Origin: Sipunculus nudus
Lineage: Eukaryota > Annelida > Sipuncula > Golfingiida > Sipunculidae
Direction: 5' to 3'
NCBI GenBank assembly: GCA_026874595.1
Contig: CM049308.1
Coordinates: 52,587,624 to 52,651,623, forward strand
Length of the DNA stretch: 64,000 bases
Every line of letters begins with the position of its first letter. Positions within the stretch are counted from its first letter, which is position 1. Below, piece by piece: positions 30,701 to 44,052 of this stretch. The notes under the pieces were generated by a model. That model ran no database searches, had not been told where the DNA came from, and saw only the letters and a list, made by a program, of their open reading frames with translations. A program made the translations under genes and the position numbers.

Positions 30701-33700
30701 CAAATTTTGAAGAACCAATTTGCCAATTTGTTGAAATTTTCTACGACAACAGAAATATATATCACCTATGTCTGGTTAAAACACAGTGAATTGATGGTCT
30801 GAGGAAAATGTATGATTGTTAAGGTATCCAGAACTATTCCCATAGCTTACTTGATACCTGTCAGTCTCAAAAGGAACACCACAAAGGGCAAATATAAGAT
30901 CAAAATATATAGCAAAAAATCAAGGAAATCCATGCAAGATATATTGAGAAACAGGTGCTCCTGTATGAATTTTTATTCAATACAAGCCAACTGTACTGCA
31001 CTTTCATATACAATGATAATATTTATTAAGAAATATTTGACCCAATCCTTTGCAAGATTACATTAATATACATCCGACTGCCTTCACTTTAACAGTTCTT
31101 GAGATAATATGATCGAAAGGAATTTAAAGATGGTTGCCTTGTGGCCATTTTGGACTTCTGACAGGTCTGAAATCAGATAACAACCATTCTCTAAATCGGT
31201 ACGTGAAGGAAAATTACTGAAACTGCACTGAAAAAAGGATTTCTAAGGTGGCTAACTGGCAGACAAAATGGATTTCTGACAAGTCTGACATTTGATATCA
31301 CACATCCTCCAATAAGAGACCAAACTTGGGGCAAATCCTCCAAATGATGTTACAGTAATGAATGTCCAAATCAATTCAAAAGGCATGTTCAGGCGCTCAT
31401 ATCAGATTTATAGATATGCAAATGTAAAAGTGTAGGTCCAATATTTTTTATTATCACTATGCTTTTCAATCGGTTAGCAGGGTTGGTAAACTGCAAAACC
31501 TGAAAGAAAAGAAATGCAGAAAGCATGACTAAGAGTCTTGTAATAAAATAAAGCCATCCACATATTATGAGAACAAACACTTGCTTTTATATGTGGTGAT
31601 TTATATAAAAATATTCAGATATCTAGGAAATATAGGAAACTACGTTTATTGCTATGATTCCATAAAATAAACTGCAAAATGTTCCCATCATCTAATAAAT
31701 CAGTCCCTAAACCTTAATACTATACTCTCATAGTGTTAATTCCTGGCTAAAGTATTCCAACAACAGTGTTTTGTTATGCAGTAACGAGGTACTTATCACT
31801 CAGCCTTATCACTTAATAGCCTGATACAAAAGGGAGTCATATGTCACCAGTGTCACTCACAATTACAGCCACATGGTGAGATGTACCAGCTGGAGTGCAA
31901 GCTTATATATACAAGAAAAACAGAGATGGTCTACAAAATAAGTTGACAGACCTATGACCTTGGCCTTTTGCCCACATATCAACTGGATTCTTTCTAAATG
32001 ATGGGTAACTACTAACCAATTACATCTGGCCGGGTGTAATTACTTGGCAACCAATGAGTGAATAACTTAGACCTGCAACCTTTAACCTCCTGACCAGCTG
32101 ACCTCAAAATCAATTAGTTATTTCTTCATGCAAAAAGACCCATAAATATGAAGTTTGAATCACATTGAGTGATGCATAGATGTGGCATACCTGGTATGTG
32201 AAAGACTGAAGGTTTGGGTTGAACAGTTTCACTTGAAATATGTTCACAAGCATTTAGAACAATATTGTGACATTGACCTTTGACCTTTTGAACTCAATAT
32301 CAATAGGCCTCTTCCCCTATTGGTAGGTAAGCCATATATGACAGATGGAAAGTATAGATTGAAAAGTTTGCCTGAAAATGACTCCACGCAAGAAGAGGGT
32401 GCTGTGAACTTGACCTTTGACCTCAAAATCAACAGGTCTTTTTCCCTGTTGGCAGAGAAGTGATATCAGTGCTGAAAGGTTTGGAATGAAAGGTCTAGCT
32501 TGAAATGTGTCCACAACCTTTTCAAAGAAGTGGATCCTGTGACCCTGACCTTTGACCTTGTGACCTCAACATCTATAGGATTCTTCTCCCACTTAGTAGG
32601 TGAGCTATATGTGAAAGATCAAAGAATTGGGATGAAAGGTTTGGCTTAAAATGGATCCACAGGCTTTTCAAAGAAGTTGGTTCTTTGACCTTACCTTTGA
32701 CCTTGTGACCTCAAAATAATTATGGTTCTTCCCCTGTTGGTAGGTGAGCTGTATGTGAAAGATGGAAGGTTTGGGATGAAAATTTTGGCTAAAAGAATTA
32801 TTTCTGGGGGGTGCAAACACACCCCATAACTTCGAGAATATAGGTCGCAGTGACCTAATTTCAGGTTTGCAAGGAGATCTTTTTAGAACCTCCAAGACTG
32901 CATAGGGTTTATGGCCCTAGCCCCTACGGTTACGATTTGTGCCCTGCTAACGGCCAGCCGGCCGGACGGACAGACCGAAGGACGACGGACAAAGACCCAT
33001 CGCTATAGCCCAGCATGACTGAAAGTCAGCTGAGCTAAAAAATAATACTATATATTGCGTTTTATCACATAACACCAGAGCACTATGAGTCATTCAAGCA
33101 CTACTGAGATGTCTATGAGTCTGAAAGCAGTATTCATAATGTTTTTTTTTTAGGTTTTCAGTCATTACTACAGGAAACAATGCTTTTACCTGCTATACTT
33201 TTCAGATTGTCTAAACCATCTCCAGGATGAACATTGGCAAACACCACACTGTTTCCAAAGTTACCCATCCCTCTTATCTCCAGACTCACAACCTCCGGGA
33301 GCAAATGGAGCAGTTTCCCTTTAGTAGCATCAAGAGCAGACTTTGCTCTGAAACCGTAAAAAGTCAACTTTTAATTCACACAATCCCAGATACATATTTT
33401 ACATATTGCATTTTGCATCATAATGATCTTGTGTCTTTTCTCTTCAAGATGTAACTGGTTTACTCAAAGGGCACCTGTAGGTTTGAAAAATAACTTTCCA
33501 TCATGAAAGGCAGTGGACCATGTAGCCATGAATACATGACTGAGAAATGGCAGACCATGTACTGGACTATTAGGACCTACTCTGAGTCGTAAACCAAGTC
33601 ATATGGAAAACTTCACTCAAATGACCATTCATCATACTGCAACAAAATCTGTGCTGTCATAAATATTGTCTGTAACAATAACTCTCAACTTTTTATGAAA

Positions 33701-36700
33701 CCATACCAAAGTGAAAAATAAATGGACCATATGATTAAGCTATAGATTTTAAATATTATATAAACAGCTTGTAGAACAAGTTACATCAGTCTTACACAAT
33801 GATACTGAAAGCAATCTTACAAAATTTATGCCCAACAGATACCAAGTAACAACATCTCGTAAATTCTACTCGCCTTACTTTGCCAGGTCTAGTTCATCCT
33901 TGAGTTCCATGACCATCAGTGTCAAGTGCAAGGTCGCCAGGGGGATGATGGCTGAAGACAAAAGCGGCTCCTCCTCTTTAATACTCTCCTGTACTCTCCC
34001 AATGGTGTCATTGACCTGAAGTAAATTCAGCAGAGTACATATCTCGTTTATTTTGTTTATGCTTAGTTCACAACAGGAATTAAACAGTCCTGAGAAAATT
34101 TGAGATTATTTCTATATAACCCTTTGATTAGCCTACGTAGTTAGCCTCCCATTGAGGTTTACAAGCCTTTTATATAAAATATTGGTGTCCGAGCGAGGAC
34201 ATAGATTTTTGAATAAATTACGTAATTAGCTGAAAAGAAACATACATGGGTCTTTACCTAGGTGTGTGAACCATTTCTAATTGGTTATAACAAGAAAATG
34301 TGATTTAGTCTTTAGATGGCACTGTTTTAGGGACCAGGCAGTAAATATTTTGCTTGGATTTCCATGATGAATGAGTCTGAAACCTACAGCCAATCAGAAA
34401 AAGGTCTTTGAAAACTGGCTTCTCCCTGTGTTCTTGACCCTAAAGCAACATGACATATTTGGTTAGAAACTTGCTGGCATCGTTTCCTTGTGGCCAAAGG
34501 AGGGACATTTAGTAATATCACACAGGGCACCACTAGACTGCATGCAGTGCTCTCCATCACTTTACAGATAGATGAATACTGAGTCTACCCTTTGATAAGC
34601 ACACTTTATAGAGTCAATTATCAGTCTTATGCTAGTACGATTAGATCTAACTGCTGCCAATATTCCATAATCTTCACAGATATGGTATTTTGTGTATCTT
34701 CCCTCATGTAAAAATTATAAGATTTAGTATCTCTGAATTTGCTAATTTTTCTATAACTGATTCCCAAGGGCAGAGTATGCAAGTATACGCCTATCTTAGA
34801 AAACAGCACCATCCTGGAAAGGATTTGTTGTAAATGTAAACCTCCTTTTTAATGCAGTCATGTGAGGTGTAAACGTCAAAGTCAGGAATCAGTTCAGTGT
34901 ACAGCTGGCATATCATACTTAATTATGTACACATTGTACTAATATACTTCATTATTGTACTAAATTGCACTTCATACCTTCATATACACTCCTTATGCAG
35001 CAGTTTATACACTGTAGTAATTCCAGATCACCTTTGTTTTAACCACTGCTTTTTAAGACTGAGTATATATCCAGACTATGTGATGGTGATAATACATTTG
35101 TCTTGGCACCTACAAGGCCCTGTAATCCACAGCTGCAGGTCCTGAAAAATACGCAAAAACCCTTAAAGGTGCAATTGCTTGTGACTGAAACACAATTTTG
35201 GGGTACAGACTTCCAATTAAGCTTGCACAGTGCTCACCCTGGGCTTGGGTTGACCGTAAAAAAAAACCTCCGCTCCTAACCTGTGATTCAAACTCATGAA
35301 CTCCCGGCTTTAAGCCCTGTGCTCTACCCCAAGACCACAGTCGCTGGTTGTTTGTCAATACATTATCTCTAAATTCTCAATGAATACCAATGACATAGTG
35401 GTAATGGGTTAATTTTGTTGAGGACCAGTAAATTCTTTGACAAAGCTGGATGCAGATCCAGTCACTGGCAGAGGTGTGTGCTCCCTTAGTGCTCTCTAGT
35501 AATTGATGTCAGATCTGTAAAATCAACTGTTACCTGCACACTGATCTCTTGTAATATGTAAACTGAAGGGTTTTTTTTGCGGAGGTGTCTGTCTCCATTT
35601 TTTATGATTAATGTCAGTTGATACATCTGCAGTGTTACAATTTGGTTTGGGAATACATGAAAGAGCCATAGCACTCGCTTCCTATCATGTTATTTTGTAT
35701 CCTGGTGTCTTCAAGGCTCGGTGTCTACCACACCTGCTGGTCTTGGGTGTATGAGCAACCTCACTGCTGGGTCATTACACTATGGAACACCCAAAGAACA
35801 CTTGTTTGTGAGTGATACACAGCTATGGGCACTATCTTCCCATTCAGCATACAGAGTGCTCACCATGAGTGGGTGCAGACTGAGAAAAATCTCACCGCTC
35901 ATTAGCTGAGATTTGAACACCTGGCTTTGAGTCTTGTGCTCTACCTCTAGACCTGTTTATCAAAGTTTTATATCTGTAGGATAACTTTCTGTTAACATAG
36001 GACTAACTTTTCTGTGTGCTGTAATCTTATCTTATCTGTAAGGTAACCGTATGTATTGTGATCTTACCTCTTGATTTGTGATCTGTATGGCCACAAAGTG
36101 AGTTGGACGTTTCTTCTTCTCCGGTGACTCATCTCCATCTTCTCCTCGTTTTTTTAATCCTTTCTTTTTGGACTTCTTTTTGTTTCTCTTCTCAAATTTC
36201 TTATACTCTCGATCAAATGTAGCTACAAAAATTAATATTTCTGATTTACCATAAGTCCAAACTTTACCATTTCTGAGTGAATTTTACACTCCTAGTGCAG
36301 TGGTTATACATTGCAGTCCTTCCTTATCTCCTTTATTGTAACTGCTGCTTTGTTAAGCAAGTTTTTCCAGGTCTCAACACCATGGCAGGCACAGTGCCAA
36401 CAACCAGACAAACAAAAGATGAGTGTGGCTGATTTAAAACTGGAATTCGATGCACAATGCATCACCATGCTCTAATTGGTCTGATCAGAATATAACCCTT
36501 TGCAAACCCTGGTGGTGAAACCCGGAGAACTGTGCTATACAAAGCAGCATAAAAAAGCAAGGACCTGGACTGACTGAAGTGTATGACTGCTGTGTGACAC
36601 TGTGAGGAGTGTAAGTAAATTAACTGAGTTGTCCAGAGTAAAAAATCTGAAAATTTGCAGCAGGCTATTGCTGACACTGTTACAAAAGTAATCTGGTTGT

Positions 36701-39700
36701 TTGCTCAGAGGTATTAAATTCACAGCTAATTAAGTTAATAATGCTCTAAAATCATTTCCTATTGGACTTAATAATTAAGTTGGTGGACTTGGGAGGTAAC
36801 AGACCTGATCATACTGATGACTTGTATAACATTTATGTTAAACAATAAATGCAAGTAGGCAGGCATATTACAGGATTGTGACAAATGATCAGTCTGAAAT
36901 GACTAGTCTGAAGTTGGAAAACAGATTTGCCAATGGTCATATTTTAATAACAAAAACCTTATATTTAGTTCTTTATAAACTGTACTACTCATTACTCTCT
37001 ACAATACATGTACTTTAAAATACTGTCAAAATAATATGTTTTATAAATTTAGAAGAAATGATTATTTTATCATTAGTTGATTTAAAACAAATAAAAGTCA
37101 TTTAAAATCAATTGAGTAAATATCATGATTGTTTTAATAAAAGTAAACTTTTACCAGCCCTGATATGTTTTCACACTTTTGCATGTAGAGAGTGGAACAT
37201 TTAACTGTGTAACCTATGGATTAAGTGCTGTGATAAAAGGCTTTTCATCTGTTATTCATCTGTATTAGTTGAGAAGAGATAGAAGACACACACACATGTA
37301 CTCCCTCAAAGAGTTTGTCAAACTTACCAGAAAATAATGGAGATATATCACATATACCATCCTCCAGTCCACCTTCGTCTTCAGAACTTATAAGCCCTGG
37401 CAGCAGCAACCCATTCTGATCAACGCTGTTAGAACTGCTGTCTACTGCCTCATGTTCAGCAGTAACCTTGACATCACTGGCATGTTTATCTGGAGAACTG
37501 ATACCAGCATCACTGACACATGTCTCCTCGGTAACTGTATCATTATGTTTCTGTCTCTTGCTGAGTCCCAACTGGTCTGCCATTATCTGAACACTGTGAC
37601 TGGCAGTTTCAGCCACAGACTCAGCACTACCAGGGTCACCCCTTGTTACAGCAGTGACCTGCTCCAGCAAAGCTACTGGCAGTATGTTCTTTCTTTTCCT
37701 CCGGGAGCTGCTTCTATTCTGGTCAGAGTTCATCTCCTCTTGTCCCAACTTTGATTGACAAGTTTCATCTTGCTCCTCTACATCCATCAGACCAACATCA
37801 GTCTCTAGATGATCAGATGGTGCAGAAATTTTGCCAGTGTCACTCAACATTTCCATCGATTCAGTGAGTATGGAGTCAGTTTGTGTTTTGATATCTTCAA
37901 CTTGTTTTACCAAGACATCAGGGGTTTTTGTATCTGTGTCTTCATGGTGAGATTCCTTTATCAGTTTTGCAGTGTCTGCATTATTGATATTAACCAAAGC
38001 AGTGTCCCTTTTATCACAATCATCATTAGCGCCGCTTGATTCTGTGGAATCTGGACCTGAACCGGAGACTGCAGCACCATCTAGTGGTGGAGAATGAGAC
38101 ACACTTGGCGTACCAGACTGAGAGGCTAACATTTCTTGATCTTCTGAAGGTTTCATGAATTGACCCTGCAGAGGACTTGTGTTTTGACTGACCTCACAAA
38201 TGTGGTTTTTTATATCACAACTTTCCATGTGAGGTCTGTCAATGTTGTCATGCTGTGTATCATGATCGACCTCTGGGATGCTCTGGTCTGTGATGACATC
38301 AGCTGACGATGCAGGTGCCTCCTCTGATTTTGTTTCCTCATATTCTTTAAAACCCAGCCCGGCAACCTTTACTGGTGGGGGCCCGGTGACCTTCAGAAAC
38401 AATGGATGTTCACTGGTCATTTTTCCAAACTCAGCATTGTATCCATACAAGTCTAGTGCCCAGTAAGGCAAACTAATATCTTTATCACATTTCTTCAAAA
38501 TATAATTTGTACTAAATTCATCTCTGGAAAGTTTCTCATGAGGCACTTTATGTTTTAGCTTGTATAAATCACTGGAACACATATGATATGAATCACCAAT
38601 AATTTGCTGATGGCCTATTTTGAAACATTTACTTGTTGACTGTTTTGCCTCTGGGCTCTCAAGTCTATAAAACAGATCATTTCTGGGAACATACTTTATC
38701 TCAACTCCTGTTGATATAGTCAAAGTGCAAACACAACATGATGTAAGGCACACAGGCAATGTTGCCCCATGTTTAGTTAAACAAGTCAATCCCCAAGCAC
38801 TTGTTTTGATGTTGCAGTTCAATGTTATAGAATGTAACCCAGATACCTCCTTTGATGAAAGTAAAGTCCTTTTTGCCCTTATAATTTGTTTATCCTTGAT
38901 CAGCTTACCCTCACCTGCTGAATATGCATGACATATTGTGCTCTTTCTTGCCTCTACTGCAGGAGAACAGATCCACCCATACACAGAGGCTGGCTTTAAC
39001 CTCTGACCCCTTAAAACTGCAGAAATATGACCTGATCCCTTGGTGAAGTGTTTACTGTGATTCACGATGGGTCCAAGTGTGGTGGAAAAAAACTTGTGGA
39101 GGCGCCATCTTGGTGTCATGACACCACTCACACCAACACTCAAAAACTTGTCAAAATCTGAAAAGAATTAGTCAATAAGGTTATCAATTGTACTCAATCA
39201 GTAGGATCAATGAGATGAATAACAATGTCACAAGAAATAATTCTGAGTGCTTACTTCACACAACACAGACATAATAACTGAATCTTATATCATACACAGG
39301 GATAGTAAATTTTGTAAAGTGATTATGGTTTGTTTTCCAAGAAATTAAGACAAGAGTTTGTCATTTTTATAATTTTATTATTTGTGCCTCAAAATGCCCT
39401 AGTTTCTCTGTCATCAGATCATGAATGAATTGTTTGGTTTTATCAATTTTGACCCTGTGAGGGGTTTAAGCTCTGGCTTTTACAGTAGACCTGTGGTGCG
39501 TACATACAGGATCCTGGATCACTATGTTGTATTTATATATAAATGCATTTTTTTGTAACATTTCTAAACAATTGCAATGGTTACAAGAGGCATTGTTTAT
39601 CAAGGAGTGGCTTTTAGTCTGAGGCCTACATTGCTGGACCTCTCATTGTATGGACATAAGGCTCAGGGGAGTGATTAAAGAATAGGTGCCAGATTTTGGA

Positions 39701-42700
39701 TAAAAGAACTCCCTATAGAGGGCAACATTTGACTGGGCTGGGGAGAATAATACGGTGTGTCTGAATTTTTCATGCTTTTTCTTCATTTTACAGCATTAGT
39801 GCATTTCAAATTTTCATGCAAATCAGCATGTATGTAATTCATTTTGTATATAGTTGAAGTATTTATGAAAGACAGAATTGCAGCACAACCTACCTCCCAC
39901 TAACAACCTCCAGATGATTGTGTACATGCCACAGACAACTGAGTACTGTGACACAAGGTGTAAACAATTAACCAGTACTAATCACATAGAATCAGTACTA
40001 ATCAATAGAATTGCTCAACAACAACAAAGCTTATTACTAACCAGAAGCAGCCAGCTATTTGTGAACAACAAACAGAGCTGACAACGATTTATGGCTGGCT
40101 CTCAGCTCTGTCATACTTCCTAAGGGGGAGGGGGGGGGGGGTCTTTAAAAGGCTACTTGTTTCACAGTTGTTTCTACAAATCACTGAAAATGGGAGGGGA
40201 TTTCAGCTGAGATATCAAGAAATCCCGCACAGAGAGATTACCAAACCCTTGTGACTGTGTGTCAGGCGAGAACGCTGCAGTCTTCTAAAGATTGCATCGA
40301 AATAACATGGGTTCTTAATTTAGCTCAAATCTAGCTCCCGCTAAAGCACAAAAAATTAAAACCCGGCTAACAAAACCACTTCCTCAGTATGTGGTGTGGT
40401 GAGACTGCTGCTGAAATCTGTAATAAGCATGACATGTAATATGACTCTCTTGTCTGTAAAAGATATATAATTCTGATGAAACTGATTGGACAAAGATATA
40501 CCAAAATGTTGGTCAAATTAAATAACAAGGCCAACAGGCCTAATGCGAACCTGTGCAATGAGATTACACCAGGTATAATGCTTCAATGCTGGACCATTAC
40601 TTTTCAAGAACATGTTTAACATGTATATGAACAATGCCATTACTAAACACTTAGGACAAGAAACAATTAAACAAACATCACTGCTGCAATTCTGGCATGG
40701 GTGCACACAACACAAAAACTAGAATATGGGTAGTCAACAAGCTACTTTGTGTATCCGCCAAAATCAGAGTAGGAAAGGTGAAGTGAGGCATGGATTGAGT
40801 GGCAAGGGGAAATAGAATGAGGTGTGTTGCATAATAGCCGGGATGTCTGCAGCTGAAATGTGTATGTAGGTTGCGCCACCTACCAAAAAATCCAGAAAGC
40901 TGTCCAAGATGTATAAACATGCAAAATTTTAGGCAGATAAGTCAAACCACTGCCGAGATATGAGTGATTTTATCCCAAGGCAGATGAACAGATGGACGCT
41001 GTGCAAAAATGGTTGCAGGTGGCGCCACCGGTTTTGCATATGATAAAGAGCAATGGGAGATCTATACACATGCAAAATTTTGGCCCAACTGGTCAAATGT
41101 TTCCCGAGATATGAGCTTGGATGTCTGCAGCCTAAACGTGAATGTAGGTGGCACCACCTGTCATACAATCAAGAAAGCTGTCCAACATATATACACATGC
41201 AAAATTTTAGTCAAATAAGTCAAACCACTACTGTGATATGAGTAATTTTAGCCAACAGCAGACAAACAGACGGACGCTTTGCAAAAATGTAGGCAGGTGG
41301 CACCACCAATTTTGTGTATGATTAAGGGCTATGTGAGATCTATACACATGCAAAATTTCAGGGGGATATGTCAAACCAGTCCTGAGATATAAGCCTGTAT
41401 GTCTGCAGCGTATACATAAATGTAGGTGGCGCCTCCTGCCACAAAATCCAGAAAGCTATCCAAGATGTATAAACATGCAAAATTTAAGGCAGATATGTCA
41501 AACCACTGCCGAGATATGAGTGATTTTATGCCAGGGCAAACAAACAGACGGACGCTGTGCAAAAATGATTGCAGGTGGCGCCACCAGTTTTGCGTATGAT
41601 ATGTATATGTATAAACATACCCTATTTTAGGCTGATGTATCAAATTCCTCTGTAGAAATCAGCAGGCTGCAATCACTGCAAAAGTCAATGTAGGTGGCAC
41701 CACCTGTCTTGTAAATGAGAATACCATCAAAGACACATAGACAGGTATCAGTCCAATACATCAAATTTCCCCAGAGTTTGATGCACTGGGCTGACAAGGC
41801 TTAGGTGAGCAAGGCAGTTGCCACTGAGTGAACTGTGACAAATTGCTGCCTCAAGCTACTGCACTGAGTGAACTCTTGACTTGCACCTGGCTAGACTGAG
41901 TGAACTTTTGACCTGTACCTGGCTGCACTGGGTACTCTTGACCTGTTGCATAATCTGACACAGTTGGCAGTCTGCCAAAGCTATAAATAGATTCAGGCTG
42001 AACTTTGGTGCCAAATATGATGCAGTGAGCAGTCTGCCAAAGCTATAAATAGAATGCAGCTACTGCACTGAGTGAACTCTTGACCTATACCTGGCTGCAC
42101 TTCTTCCCATCCTGGCACTGTGCCAAAACTATTTATAGAGCTGACATCATCATTGCTAATGGCCAACATCAAGGCACTGGCAATCTGCAAATGGTAAACC
42201 AAGTGCTTCTATCTGTACACAAAAGTGGTCCCTACTTGAAATAACTTTGAAATTTATTTTCCCAATACAAAATGCTTTTCAGCTGACTTTTTATAAAAAA
42301 AATCAGGAATATATGTAAAATTTTTACGGATTCAAACTGAATGCAAAATTAAAAATACAGATATATATCATTGATGGCAAATTCTTGAATTAAGTTGAGT
42401 AAGGATACCAATAATTTATAATCCACATACAGTTGTCTTTATATAGCCACAGAGAGCTGAATATTCATGATTGTAACATTACCAGGTATGATAAATAACT
42501 TAAATCATAAATCTAAATTTTTTAAAAGTTTTTAAAAAAACTTTCTTGTCAATATTAACCAAATATAACCTGAAATCTACATGTCTAGTGGCGTGATGTA
42601 ATAGATGCTGATAAACTGGTGCCAGGCTAGATGTAACAGCATCACACAGCTAACATATATGGTAAAATGACTTAATTCAATCTCCATAATTCAGCCAAAA

Positions 42701-44052
42701 ATCATTCATTTGGAATCATTAATGACAATTATTATAAGAATTATTGTAGAGATTATTTTTGTAAAATATTTAACAAACTGGCTTCAGTGGCATCAGTTGA
42801 AAAACGTTTCGCAAGTTTATAACTCATATAGGAAGATACAGCAAACTGGCTAAGTTCAGCTTCCTGTAACTCAGCCAAAAAGCACTGAACCACAACCATT
42901 TGAACAAACTTGAATTATCAACATCTGAGGATAATTAATGTGTGAGATTTAAGAATTTGGCCAAGTGGTTTTTGAGAAGAAGATCTTTGTAGCCACTGAG
43001 CTAAAATGGGCTGTTAACGCATATGACTAAATTCAGCTTCCCATAACTTAGCCAAAAGTCACTGAAAAGAGAACTTTTGACCAAACCTTAGAAAGCACTA
43101 CCCTAGGATCATTTCTGTGCGGTATTAAACATTTTTGCCATATGGTTTCAGAGAAGAAGTTTTTTGTAGCCCTTAGTGTGATACAGGCACTGATGACCCT
43201 GTACAAAAAAGGACGATGCAGGTGGCGCCACCAATACCTCAATTTCAGATATGACCTATGTGACCAACATTGGCATAAAATTTGGTGATGATAGCTCCAG
43301 CCGTTTCTGAGATTTAAATTTTAATATGCTTTTTGCACAGTTAACAAAGTTCAACCTTTTGTAACTTGGCCAAAAATCTCCAAACTGGAACCATTAGAAC
43401 AAACTTGAAAAAGATTGTTCAAGGGATCATTTCTGTGAAATATTGGACAATTTGGCTGGACAGTTTCGGAGAAGAAGATTTTTAAAGCTTTTTTAGCTTT
43501 TCCCCTTATAAAATGTAAGAAAATGCAGTTAGAAAAAAATAAACAAAATCTGATATAGTTTTTTGGATGACTGATTATTTGCAAAAAATTTGGTGATGCT
43601 AGCTCCTGCCATTTTTGAGATAGCTATGGTTAACGTACAGACGACGCACGACGCACAACGGACAAAGCCTCACCATCGCATAAGCTCACAGGTTCGCTAA
43701 TAAAACATGTCATCAAAACAACATTTCTCTGAACATTTTGTATTTCTGTCCAGTTTTCTGTTTATATCTCTGTATCATTATCTCATGATTTTCAGTATTA
43801 GGGTACTTTCTTTTTGACTGATAGCTAACCAGCTGTCATACCCCAATGGAATGGACATCCAGGTTCTTTTTACCAAACTGGCTATAACCTACACATTCAC
43901 TCCAAAAGAATAAAAAGACAGGAATAAACAAAACAATAAAACATATTAAAAATACACTTACATTTCTCCATTTTTTTTACACTTACACTTATATATCGAT
44001 GATCACATGAGTCCACATTATCAAACAAAATTACTAAGTCCAGTTTACTCAT
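27588..44052 (-). CDS. AKAP7-like 2H phosphoesterase with long N-terminal region
   Basis: Eight coding exons join in one frame to a predicted 935-aa protein: 43962-44052, 37328-39157, 36068-36222, 33879-34015, 33190-33347, 29562-29675, 28765-28905, 27588-27769. Every border is GT-AG and all phases match. Residues about 660-880 follow the AKAP7 central domain: a lysine-rich stretch, RPTHFVAIQIT, first HLT (His722), LEIRGMGNFGN, second HLT (His813), and DLYQDHMDTNFG. Mammalian AKAP7 has this domain and is known to cleave 2'-5' oligoadenylate. The 1830-bp second exon encodes mostly unrecognised, acidic, Ser/Thr-rich sequence with a nuclear-signal-like RRKRK at 516-520. The C-terminal exon has an amphipathic-looking segment where AKAP7 binds PKA regulatory subunits; that role is unproven here. 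A paralogue lies at 13922-19285. Confidence 0.85.
28140..28400 (-). mobile_element. Possible tRNA-derived SINE
   Basis: Read on the minus strand, an A-box-like AAAGGTTAGAGAGCTGG is followed by a GTGAATGGGCACTGG block and GGCCCGAAAGACCTG, a composition typical of invertebrate SINEs. It lies in the last intron of the AKAP7-like gene. Confidence 0.4.
28765..28905 (-). CDS. Exon F, AKAP7-like gene
   Basis: Acceptor TTGACAG, donor GTAAGT, phase 1 on both sides. It encodes DLYQDHMDTNFGTQ and YYPILHEVAL. If not spliced, the frame stays open to 28640, giving an alternative C-terminus as in the paralogue. Confidence 0.87.
29562..29675 (-). CDS. Exon E, second HxT motif
   Basis: Acceptor ATTTCAG, donor GTATGT. 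It encodes FKPHLTVMKLS with the second catalytic His (His813). Confidence 0.88.
32190..33042 (+). repeat. Dispersed repeat family B, copy 1
   Basis: In the intron 29676-33189. The left part is four degenerate ~170-bp units with TTTGACCTTGTGACCTCAA. The right part carries GACCTAATTTCAGGTTT, GATTTGTGCCCTG and ends ATCGCTATAGC...GAAAGTCAGCTGAGCTAA, as does 44985-45870. Confidence 0.75.
33190..33347 (-). CDS. Exon D, AKAP7-like gene
   Basis: 158 bp, acceptor GTTTCAG, donor GTAAAA. It encodes AKSALDATK, LEIRGMGNFGN and VVFANVHPGDGLDN, the central part of the 2H fold. Confidence 0.9.
33879..34015 (-). CDS. Exon C, first HxT motif
   Basis: Acceptor TACTTCAG, donor GTAAGG. It encodes LHLTLMVMELKDEL with the first catalytic His (His722), aligned to the HITLLVMQL region of AKAP7. 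Confidence 0.9.
35110..35345 (-). mobile_element. tRNA-derived SINE, copy 1
   Basis: The minus strand begins with a tRNA-like head (GGTAGAGCAC; B-box-like GAGTTTGAATCAC at 35283-35295), then AGGAGCGGAGG and a body with GGTGAGCACTGTG. The same parts in the same order occur at 35715-35960. Inside the intron 34016-36067. Confidence 0.7.
35715..35960 (-). mobile_element. tRNA-derived SINE, copy 2
   Basis: The same family as 35110-35345: GAGGTAGAGCACAAG head, B-box-like GTTCAAATCTC, ATGAGCGGTGAG, then GGTGAGCACTCTG. Divergence between the two copies is large, so both are old. Confidence 0.7.
36068..36222 (-). CDS. Exon B, basic region and start of 2H domain
   Basis: Acceptor TTTTGTAG, donor GTAAGA. 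It encodes a run of Lys/Arg (likely nuclear signal, as in AKAP7) followed by RPTHFVAIQITNQE, the first strand of the 2H domain. Confidence 0.9.
37328..39157 (-). CDS. Large exon 2 of AKAP7-like gene
   Basis: 1830 bp open throughout, acceptor TTTTCAG, donor GTAAGT. The first ~230 codons are Cys- and basic-residue-rich; the remainder is acidic and Ser/Thr/Asp-rich, predicted disordered. It carries RRKRK at 37689-37703. No known domain was recognised. Confidence 0.85.
39158..43961 (-). other. Intron 1 of AKAP7-like gene
   Basis: A 4.8-kb intron of phase 1 (donor GTAAGT). About two thirds of it is family A copy 3. A G-run lies near 40128. Confidence 0.75.
40524..43700 (-). repeat. Dispersed repeat family A, copy 3 (3.2 kb)
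   Basis: Same orientation as copy 2 and inverted relative to copy 1. It starts AACAAGGCC and ends GGTTCGCTAA. It contains both interior modules: the ~285-bp palindrome units (GGTGGCGCCACC at 41018, 41573, 43221) and the ~180-bp array shared with copy 1, making it the most complete copy. Confidence 0.8.
43962..44052 (-). CDS. First coding exon of AKAP7-like gene
   Basis: ATG at 44050-44052, 30 codons plus one base, donor GTAAGT. The phase fits exon 2 exactly (T|AT). The peptide MSKLDLVILFDNVDSC is not recognised. The start is plausible but unproven; transcript data would decide. Confidence 0.6.
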
